Origin: an archaeon
GTDB lineage: Archaea > Thermoproteota > Nitrososphaeria > Nitrososphaerales > CADDZS01
Length of the DNA: 6,598 nt
NCBI GenBank assembly: GCA_021792315.1
Contig: JAJYUX010000083.1
Coordinates: 1-6,598, forward strand
Direction of reading: 5' to 3'
Shown: positions 1 to 5,652 of the stretch, piece after piece
How positions within the stretch are numbered: the stretch's first letter is position 1
Layout of the letters: every line of letters starts with the position of its first letter
The notes under the pieces: generated by a model
Databases searched by the model: none
What the model was told of the DNA's origin: nothing
The model's input: only the letters and a program-made list of their open reading frames with translations
Translations under genes and position numbers: made by a program

Positions 1-550
1 AGTATGCCAAAGGAAATCTTGAGCATCTCATCTTTAGTGAGCCCTTGGATTGCCGGACTCCAGATGCTAATTTCGGGGTGGATCCACTTTTTATCGCATC
101 AATGTCGCCAAGACTTAGGGCTGGCTCTAATTTCTTTGCGAACTCGGGACGGCAATCAGGATAAGGATTGTCTGAAAGATGTGCTCCATAAGCAAGAATG
201 TTGGCCCCGATGCTGAAAGAATATGCTGTACCAATGGTCAGAAAGACTGCATTTCTGATAGGAACGATGATATTGCTTTGAAATGACGAAGGCTTATCCT
301 TTGTGGGATCTGTCAAAACATTGGACTGACCGTAGAGCTCTTTCATGAACGAAATGTCTATCACTTTGTGTTCTTTTGCCGAGAGCTCTCTTCCGATTTC
401 CAAAGCGCGCTTTATTTCTTGTGCCGCTCTCTGGCCATAATTGAATGTGAGAAGGTAAATCTCGTAGTGAGTCCATTTCCAATATGAGGCTACTCCGGAA
501 CTGTCCAGCCCGCCGCTTAGTATTACAACCGCTTTAGAAATCTTTGACGT
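1..550 (-). pseudogene. queC: QueC, 7-cyano-7-deazaguanine synthase; frameshifted, no start codon, cut by window edge
   Basis: QueC converts 7-carboxy-7-deazaguanine to preQ0 using ATP and ammonia; in archaea preQ0 feeds archaeosine formation in tRNA. Read on the minus strand from about 550, the translation gives the PP-loop SGGLDSSG, then LTFNYGQRAAQE, a VPIRNAVFL segment and NPYPDCRPEF, all QueC hallmarks. After LGDIDAIK the frame is lost at a run of five T (88-92 on the plus strand). A one-base shift restores WIHPEISIWSPAIQG and LTKDEMLKIS, again QueC. There is no ATG, GTG or TTG in frame between the upstream stop (572-574) and the PP-loop; an ACG at 548-550 sits where a start would be expected. 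The C-terminal zinc-binding cysteines would lie outside the window. The gene lies about 55 nt downstream of queE on the same strand, so they were probably one transcript. Family identity is clear; whether it is a true pseudogene or a sequence error is open. Confidence 0.85.
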
Positions 551-605
551 CTTGAATTTCTTTCCTGAAGCCTAGAGAAATGTTGCACTGCTGTCACGTT
601 TAATT

Positions 606-1496
606 TTAAGTCCCTCTCTTGTTACCCCAAAGCAAGATGTGAAGCCTTGTCGAGAATTGATATCCTACATCCTCACAGACTTTCATAAGCCAAGTGCTGC
701 GCTCATTCAGGATTTGAGCTTCTGTGCCCTCCGGCATTAGCGTGATTTTTGAAGGCGCGATATCGCATTTCTTCGCGAGATTCTCGATCTCTTTAAGGTC
801 CTCCATTGATTGGACAACGAATTTGAATACGACGTTGGGTAGCTTTCCGAAGAAACGGAGAACTTCGGATCTTTCGCGAATAGTTGGCGCTGCATTGCCA
901 GAGCTACTCAGTTTTGGCGAAACATTCCAGTGATCCACCAGAGGCACAATCCCGGGTAGCGGCTTGGCTGTTCCGTTAGTTTCAACTTCGACAAAGAGGT
1001 AATCATTGTTTTCCGCCTTCTTCCTTTTCAACTGCTGGAGAAGAAGAATCAACGCGCTTTGTTGGAGCATCGGTTCTCCGCCTGTGATGACTAAATGGCT
1101 CTGGTTGCTATTCAATAATTGAAGCTCGACTTCTTCAAGCGGCATTTCCTTTACTTCATTTCGGGGGTCATAGACTTTGAGGTCGGCTGGTGGCTGAGCT
1201 CGTATCGTTTCAATGTCTGATCGTACTGTTTCCAGAAGCGTATTGTTGTATAGCCAAGTGTACTTGGTGTCACAGTACCAGCAGTGCAAGTTGCAAACCG
1301 CTAGTCTGAGGAACGCGGCCTTCAATCCGCGATAAGGACCTTCGCCCTGCAGCGAAGTGAATACTTCCGATACCTTCAGCAGTCGTTTTGTGTTTCTCGC
1401 TGAAGTAAAGTGATCATTGATATCTTGTCTTTGTTGTTTTTCTTCTTCTGTCAGCAAACTAACATCGCCGTACACTCCGGGATTTGTATAGCGCAT
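606..1496 (-). CDS. queE: QueE, 7-carboxy-7-deazaguanine synthase (radical SAM)
   Basis: Radical SAM enzyme that rearranges 6-carboxy-tetrahydropterin to 7-carboxy-7-deazaguanine, the step before QueC in preQ0 synthesis. Visible motifs are SLQGEG at residues 48-53 (substrate binding in the family), the cluster-binding CxxxCxxC at C68, C72 and C75 within AVCNLHCWYCDTKYTW, TGGEP at 138-142, ETNG at 172-175, NVSPKL at 191-196 and the C-terminal RLHILLWGNKRGT. The CxxxCxxC spacing is the standard radical SAM form. At 296 residues it is longer than many QueE proteins (about 210-250); part of the excess is a charged, glutamine-rich N-terminal extension of about 40 residues. The ATG at 1494-1496 is the only methionine before the conserved region, and no Shine-Dalgarno is obvious. 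The frame is uninterrupted, in contrast to the adjoining queC. Confidence 0.93.
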   Translation of the reverse strand: MRYTNPGVYGDVSLLTEEEKQQRQDINDHFTSARNTKRLLKVSEVFTSLQGEGPYRGLKAAFLRLAVCNLHCWYCDTKYTWLYNNTLLETVRSDIETIRAQPPADLKVYDPRNEVKEMPLEEVELQLLNSNQSHLVITGGEPMLQQSALILLLQQLKRKKAENNDYLFVEVETNGTAKPLPGIVPLVDHWNVSPKLSSSGNAAPTIRERSEVLRFFGKLPNVVFKFVVQSMEDLKEIENLAKKCDIAPSKITLMPEGTEAQILNERSTWLMKVCEDVGYQFSTRLHILLWGNKRGT

Positions 1497-1657
1497 CAGA
1501 GGTTGGGATTCGCACGACCACGCGCTTGCCTACTTACGAGGCGCGTAGTTGAGACGGATGCGACTCTTCTTAAGAGTATAGGAATATGTCTTTACTAACT
1601 AGTGTATCGTCTTTCAAAAGTGTAGGATTATATTCTTCCCTTGAGTATTAGGGCGTT
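1497..1657. other. Intergenic region upstream of queE, with two short inverted repeats
   Basis: No coding sequence recognised. It should hold the queE promoter on the minus strand. Candidate AT-rich boxes (around 1576-1587 and 1627-1634) are weak and I cannot choose between them. Two self-complementary stretches lie here: a hairpin-like segment at 1521-1545, and a perfect 6-bp inverted repeat with a 3-nt spacer at 1563-1577. Confidence 0.4.
1563..1577. repeat. Perfect inverted repeat, 6-bp arms, 3-nt spacer
   Basis: ACTCTT at 1563-1568 and AAGAGT at 1572-1577 are exact reverse complements separated by CTT. It lies about 67-81 nt upstream of the queE start, so it could be an operator or a short leader hairpin, but arms this short also arise by chance. 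Confidence 0.3.
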
Positions 1658-2254
1658 ATGAGAGTAGGGCAGTTCCAATCAAGGTCAGCGACGTAGATAA
1701 AATTCAACTTCTGAACCGGTTGAGAGGCAGGTCCACGTCTCACAGGCTGGTACTTCGCTCAAAGATTGTCCTATGGCTTCAGAAGGATTGCAGAACAAGG
1801 AGATAGGCAGAAAAAGTTCATGCACACAAAGGCGTTGTAACCGAGTGGAGAAATCGCTTCGCGAAGCAAGGAATAAAAGGAATAATCAAAGACGCTCCTC
1901 GCCCAGGAAGGAAGCGCCAGATTTCCCAGGAAGACTGTGGATAGGATAATCAACACCACTCTTCGCGAGAAACCAGAAGGTGCCACGCACTGGAGCACTC
2001 GTTCACTCGCAAAGAAATTAGGCGTGAGCCGCAGCGCGGTTCACAGAGTGTTGAAGGCTCACAAGATACAGCCACACAGGGAGAGAGGCTTCAAGCTCAG
2101 CAAAGATCCCCAGTTCAACGAGAAGGTTACAGATATCGTTGGATTGTACATCCAGTCTCTAGGGGGAACTATTCCAAGAAAGCCTGTAACTACGCGTTTA
2201 TTCTTCCTGAGGGTTCTCGCAATATTGGCTCCAAAGAGGGATACTAGTCGATAA
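1658..2254 (+). pseudogene. IS630-family transposase remnant (N-terminal half, multiple frameshifts)
   Basis: Translation pieced over frames gives a continuous IS630-type N-terminus. VPIKVSDVDKIQLLNRLRGR and STSHRLVLRSKIVL run from 1672. ASEGLQNKEIGRK follows a shift near 1771-1776. VHAHKGVVTEWRNRFAKQG and IKGIIKDAPRPGRKRQISQE follow a shift at the A-run 1811-1815. VDRIINTTLREKPEGATHWS, STRSLAKKLGVSRSAVHRVL and FKLSKDPQFNEKVTDIVGLY follow a shift near 1930-1936. The first ATG, at 1658, is also out of phase with the first block, a possible fourth lesion. The blocks correspond to the paired helix-turn-helix DNA-binding region. Recognisable homology ends near 2152, exactly where the DDE catalytic domain (…VDEK…) should begin; 2153-2254 is open but unrecognised. 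About half the expected transposase (roughly 340 residues) is missing and I could not identify terminal inverted repeats. It is an immobile relic between queE and the rhodanese gene. Confidence 0.85.
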
Positions 2255-2261
2255 TTTTTTT
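2255..2261 (+). terminator. T7 tract, possible plus-strand archaeal terminator
   Basis: Seven consecutive T at 2255-2261 continue into a pyrimidine-rich stretch (TCTTTCT). Archaeal RNA polymerase terminates at such T-runs without needing a hairpin. The tract would end any transcription coming through the transposase relic, just before the convergent rhodanese gene. There is no independent support. Confidence 0.3.
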
Positions 2262-2265
2262 CTTT

Positions 2266-3117
2266 CTACTTTTCTATCGGAGACCGAACTATGTTGCCCC
2301 ACTCGGTCCAGGAACCATCGTAGTTCCTCACGTCAGGATATCCGAGTAGATACTTCAGTACAAACCAAGTGTGGGACGATCTCTCTCCAATCCTGCAATA
2401 CGTAATTATCTGCTTCTCTGGAGTTATGCCCTTTGGCTTGTAGAGGTTTTCCAACTCCTCGACTGATTTGAAGGTACCATCTTCCCTGACTGCCTGACCC
2501 CACGGGATGTTTTGGGCTCCGGGGATGTGACCTCCTCTCTGAGCATGCTCTGTCGGACATTCTGGAGGCGCGAGAATCTCACCGGAGAACTCCTTAGGAC
2601 CTCTCACGTCGACTAGTCCGATATTCTTCTTTCCGAGAGCTTCCTTTACGTCGTCCAAGTAAACACGGAGCTTTGTGTCGATGTTTGAGACTTTGTACGT
2701 TGTTTGCGGAAAATTTGGAACCTCTTTGTTCAGCGGTTTATCTTCATCGATCCATTTCTTACGACCTCCATTCATTATTCTAACGTCCTTCACGCCGTAA
2801 TACTTGAAGACCCAAAACGCGAACGCGGCAAACCAGTTATTGAAATCTCCGTACAGTACGAGTGTCGTGTTGTCAGCAATTCCGTTCCTACCAAATAATG
2901 ACTCGAGCTGTTGCTGAGTCAGGATATCCCTACTTACTGGCTCGTTGATGTCTCTCTTCCAGTCAAACAGGACTGCGTTCTGTACATGTCCCTGGTTGTA
3001 GTTTGGGGAGGGATCGTAGTCGACCTCGGCAATTCTAACGTTATTGTCCTTGTGATGCTGAATGATCCAATTCGTGTCCACAAGGACTTCGGGATGAGCA
3101 TAAATCTTGGCACTCAT
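2266..3117 (-). CDS. Thiosulfate/3-mercaptopyruvate sulfurtransferase, tandem rhodanese
   Basis: Transfers sulfane sulfur from thiosulfate (or 3-mercaptopyruvate) to an acceptor such as cyanide or a thiol through a cysteine persulfide. The 283 residues form two rhodanese domains. The N-terminal one (about 10-125) has GHVQNAVLFDW and VRIMNGGRKKW, but D91 in LVLYGDFNNW occupies the catalytic-loop position, so it is presumably structural. The C-terminal one (about 150-280) has the active loop CRIGERS starting at C241, followed by SHTWFVLKYLLG, and ends with the family motif YDGSWTEWG at 267-274. The loop resembles actinobacterial CysA2-type thiosulfate sulfurtransferases. Length is normal and there is no signal peptide, so it should be cytoplasmic. 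The neighbouring cysH-sat on the same strand suggests a role in inorganic sulfur assimilation; the 217-bp gap and its own candidate promoter suggest separate transcription. Choice between thiosulfate and mercaptopyruvate as donor is uncertain. Confidence 0.92.
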   Translation of the reverse strand: MSAKIYAHPEVLVDTNWIIQHHKDNNVRIAEVDYDPSPNYNQGHVQNAVLFDWKRDINEPVSRDILTQQQLESLFGRNGIADNTTLVLYGDFNNWFAAFAFWVFKYYGVKDVRIMNGGRKKWIDEDKPLNKEVPNFPQTTYKVSNIDTKLRVYLDDVKEALGKKNIGLVDVRGPKEFSGEILAPPECPTEHAQRGGHIPGAQNIPWGQAVREDGTFKSVEELENLYKPKGITPEKQIITYCRIGERSSHTWFVLKYLLGYPDVRNYDGSWTEWGNIVRSPIEK

Positions 3118-3150
3118 CGTTTATCGTAGAGGGATGCTTTCTCTGAATGT

Positions 3151-3157
3151 TATATTA
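3151..3157 (-). promoter_or_regulatory. Candidate box A (TATA) promoter for the rhodanese gene
   Basis: On the minus strand the sequence reads TAATATA, centred about 37 nt upstream of the rhodanese ATG. A start site 26-27 nt downstream would leave a leader of about 10 nt, which fits the absence of a Shine-Dalgarno sequence before that ATG and the short leaders common in archaea. The rest of the 3118-3334 gap holds no recognisable gene. Confidence 0.45.
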
Positions 3158-3334
3158 GCCTAAAGAATCACGCAAATTCTGCCAGAGTATCAGCAAAACG
3201 TGTCTCGAAATACAAAACACAAGCCTCTCCCTTACAAGATTATGTAATCGTCTGGAGATCTAGTGAACTCATCGAGCTTTCTATCCAGCCACCGAAAGAA
3301 TACTAGAGCTTTTCTCCAGATTGTTGACACTCTA

Positions 3335-4557
3335 CTAGTTCACTCGCTTTGGATCTGAACCAACAGAGATCTTTTTTTTAGGAATTCCAGCGAATTGCTC
3401 ATCATCTTCTTCTACGAACGGGTTCTTGAACCCTCGAATAACATCAATTACTTCTGTTCTCATGAATTCCTTGGGAGGGGTTTCACCTGAAAGAAACATG
3501 GTTCGGAGCCTAGTTCCGCTGAAGGTGATTCTTTCTGATTGAGGATGCGGGCAGATCTTCTCGCTTGCTATGCCGTAACATCGATTGCAGTAGTAGAATT
3601 CTCGCATGAGAATGGCTTCAATACCCAGGTCGGGAAATTCCTTGAATATGCCATGTGCAGCGTAAGGTGAGTAGTAGCTCCCGACTCCTGCATGATCTCT
3701 CCCTATCGCAATATGAGTACATCCAAAGTTTTTTCGCATGATAGCTTCTTTTGGTCCACCGTACTCCATCTCGTAATGAAGAACACCAAGTACAACTGAC
3801 TCAGGGGGATAATAGTTCTTCACCAAGGTTTGGTACGTCGACAGAATTACCTGTCTTTGAAGTCTCCCGGCTTTTTCTTCCCAAGAACCGGATTTATGAA
3901 AATTCCATCAGCAAATGTGAGCCCCGTTTTTTGAACGTATTCGTGCCCGATGTGCGGAGCGTTTCTAGTCTGGAACGCGAGTATTGTCTTCCATGCACGT
4001 TCCTGAAAGATGCGTCGCGTTTCCTTCGGAGTCAGTGCATAACTGTCAAATTTGGATTGCTGTTTGACCACAAGCTTTACGCGGCCGCCCAAGATTCGTT
4101 CGTGAGATCGGTAGATTCTAGCTACGTCTGGATGTTCAATTTCAGTGGTTCCAAAGACTTTCATTGCATGTTCTTGCTTCTTGATCCTGAATTCTTCTTT
4201 AAAATTGAACAGCGCCAGAGGAGTTCCATCGGTCTCATCAACTAGCGTGACTTGATCTCCCTCAGCTACTCGGAAATCTTCTGGAGCATGCAGTAGAAGT
4301 GGAATTGTCCACGGAACTCCGTTAGAAAGTCTCATTTCGCTGATCACATGCGAGTAATCATCACAGCCCATGAAACCTTCTAATGGACTCAAGATTCCAT
4401 CCGCCAGATTTCGTAGCGCTGATCGTTCCTGAGACGAAACTTGAAGCTTCAGTTCATTCTCCGCTAATTCCTTGGTAGCATCGTCTTCTACACCCGCTCG
4501 TCTTATCTGTATTAGCTTCCCACCGTGAGGAGATGATGGCAAATTCTGTTCCGCCAT
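3335..4557 (-). pseudogene. sat: Sulfate adenylyltransferase (ATP sulfurylase) split by a frameshift
   Basis: Catalyses sulfate + ATP to APS + pyrophosphate, the first step of sulfate assimilation. The 5' part (minus strand, ATG at 4555-4557) runs 236 codons with GILSPLEGFMG at 54-64 and the nucleotide-binding motif QTRNAPHIGHE at 196-206, then reads KKKPGDFKDR and hits TAA at 3847-3849. The 3' part, in another frame, resumes directly as VILSTYQTLVKNYYPPESVV, giving the family sequence GDFKD-(x)-VILSTYQTL. It carries GRDHAGVG, a zinc-type cluster YYCNRCYGIASEKICPH and an SGTRLR motif. One missing base at about 3851-3852 explains the split. Also, GPKEAIMRKNFGCTH lacks about four residues (family: EAIFHAI-xRKNFG) near 3737-3742. 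The ATG at 4557 is preferred over a TTG at 4594-4596 because a purine-rich GGAAGGAAG precedes it. Sat follows cysH by 42 nt, a likely operon. Family identity is very sure; true inactivation versus sequence error is undecided. Confidence 0.9.
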
Positions 4558-4599
4558 TTCTTCCTTCCTGAAACATCCTCTCGGTTCGCCGATCAATGC

Positions 4600-5328
4600 C
4601 TAACTAAGATGTAGGCCGCATTCTTTGTTCCCCTGCGTCTCCCACCACCAACGACCCGCTCGCGGATCTTCACCTTCTCTCACAGCGCGAGTGCAAGGCT
4701 CGCATCCAATGCTTGGATATCCCCTGTCGTGCAGTTCGTTGTATGGAACGTTGTTTTCTTTTACGTACTTCCATGCTCGTGTCGAGTCCCAGTCGGCAAG
4801 TGGATTAATCTTTAGAATTCCGTTGTGATCTGAATCTACTGAAACCTTGGAGATACCGGATCGAGTGAGAGTTTGATCTCGACGCAAGCCGGTGAGCCAT
4901 GCCTGCTTATCTGCCAGAGCTCGGTTCAGGGGCTCCACTTTTCTTATTCGACAGCACATCTTTCTGTTTTCAACAGAATCATAAAACAGGTTGAGACCAA
5001 ATTTGCCGACCATCTCTTGGACCCTTTTTGTATCAGGGAAGAAGACCTGAACCTCGACGTTGTATCGTCTGCGCGTCTGGTCCATCAGTTTGTAGGTCTC
5101 CTCTGGTAGCCGGCCAGTGTCGAGCGTGAAAATGGTTAACTTTGGTTCCGTCTTGTTTATCATGTCTATTAGTATCATATCTTCCACGCCGAAACTCGAT
5201 GCTAGCGCAGCCGATGCTCCGAAGCTTCTCGCTGCCCATCTTACAATCTCAAGAGCGGATTTGCTCTCAAATTCGTCGTACTGGAGCGATGAAGATGTGT
5301 ATTCTTTATTGACTTGCTTTTGACTCAT
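4600..5328 (-). CDS. cysH: Adenylyl-/phosphoadenylyl-sulfate reductase, Fe-S type (CysH family)
   Basis: Reduces activated sulfate to sulfite and AMP (or PAP) using thioredoxin-like donors. The 242 residues contain the PP-loop-like SSFGVED at 44-50, LDTGRLPEET at 69-78, the cysteine pair C125-C126 in KMCCRIRKVEPL, C209 and C212 in SIGCEPCTRAV, RAGRWWWE at 223-230, and the catalytic C237 in the C-terminal KECGLH. The CC plus CxxC set is the [4Fe-4S] ligand pattern of plant/bacterial-type APS reductases, absent from enterobacterial PAPS reductases. APS is therefore the likelier substrate, consistent with no APS kinase in the window, though that gene could lie elsewhere. Length is normal and the frame intact. 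It is the first gene of a cysH-sat transcript and is divergent from the sulfite reductase that would use its product. The ATG at 5326-5328 is preceded by a weak GAGG about 13 nt upstream. Confidence 0.93.
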   Translation of the reverse strand: MSQKQVNKEYTSSSLQYDEFESKSALEIVRWAARSFGASAALASSFGVEDMILIDMINKTEPKLTIFTLDTGRLPEETYKLMDQTRRRYNVEVQVFFPDTKRVQEMVGKFGLNLFYDSVENRKMCCRIRKVEPLNRALADKQAWLTGLRRDQTLTRSGISKVSVDSDHNGILKINPLADWDSTRAWKYVKENNVPYNELHDRGYPSIGCEPCTRAVREGEDPRAGRWWWETQGNKECGLHLS

Positions 5329-5362
5329 TTTGTTTATGTTCCTCGGTTAAGATAGCTCTAGC

Positions 5363-5372
5363 TAATTTTTTT
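5363..5372 (-). promoter_or_regulatory. Candidate box A for cysH-sat
   Basis: On the minus strand the sequence reads AAAAAAATTA, about 40 nt upstream of the cysH ATG. A start about 26 nt downstream would give a leader of roughly 13 nt. It is a homopolymer-rich element and a poor match to a canonical TATA box, so the assignment is tentative. Confidence 0.3.
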
Positions 5373-5597
5373 GTTCCTGCATAGAAGGAGAACTTCCATT
5401 GCGACATATCTTTGGTTAACACTGCAGCACATGTTTGTTTACCACGATTGCTATCGCAGTTGTAAGGCTCATTTTAAATGAAATGTTGAATGCATTTATC
5501 TCGATATACAGTCCGAAAATTGCACATAACTCCTCAGTCACTTTGATTGATGCAACGCGTTATTTTTTGGCGCAAATCATGCGGGAACAGATCTAGA

Positions 5598-5609
5598 TTT
5601 AAATTAAAA
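5598..5609 (+). promoter_or_regulatory. Box A (TATA) promoter for the sulfite reductase gene
   Basis: TTTAAATTAAAA is a strong archaeal box A-like sequence. A start site 25-27 nt downstream would fall near 5629, leaving a leader of about 24 nt that contains the Shine-Dalgarno at 5643-5649. Confidence 0.55.
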
Positions 5610-5642
5610 TTTCATCGCAGTAACATCAAAACAATTTTTGAC

Positions 5643-5649
5643 GGAGGAG
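5643..5649 (+). promoter_or_regulatory. Shine-Dalgarno GGAGGAG selecting the ATG at 5653
   Basis: GGAGGAG lies 3-5 nt upstream of the ATG at 5653-5655. The in-frame TTG at 5638 lies before the site and the ATG at 5662 sits about 12 nt beyond it, so 5653 is the best start. Confidence 0.6.
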
Positions 5650-5652
5650 TGC

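Larger units (their letters stand above)
5329..5652. other. Divergent promoter region between cysH and the sulfite reductase gene
   Basis: This 324-bp AT-rich stretch separates two divergently transcribed genes of the same pathway, a layout suited to joint regulation. It contains a good box A for the rightward gene, a weaker one for cysH and a strong Shine-Dalgarno before the rightward start. I found no gene, RNA or clear operator palindrome between about 5375 and 5590. Confidence 0.6.

Noticed and set aside
80..97. Programmed frameshifting in queC at the A-rich run
   Set aside because: The run does not form an X XXY YYZ heptamer in the zero frame, and the gene also lacks a start codon, which points to damage or error, not recoding.
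1505..1550. tRNA-like look on the minus strand (7-nt loop stem plus GTGCGAATCCCA resembling a T-arm)
   Set aside because: The loop lacks U at the position before the anticodon, the stem is only 4 bp, and no D-arm or acceptor stem pairs up.
1771..1998. Minus-strand open frame with hydrophobic stretches opposite the transposase relic
   Set aside because: The plus strand gives clear IS630 blocks through the same region; the minus frame has no recognisable domain or promoter.
3262..3344. 8-bp inverted repeat AGTGAACT (3262-3269) / AGTTCACT (3337-3344)
   Set aside because: Arms are 67 nt apart and the second overlaps the sat stop codon; plausible by chance, with no associated mobile or regulatory feature.
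3751..4245. Plus-strand open frame of 164 codons opposite sat
   Set aside because: It overlaps the strongly recognised sat coding sequence on the other strand and its translation resembles no family; it is an antisense shadow.
4594..4596. TTG as the sat start, adding 13 residues
   Set aside because: The ATG at 4555-4557 has a purine-rich ribosome site and better matches the normal N-terminus; the TTG sits 4 nt after the cysH stop without support.
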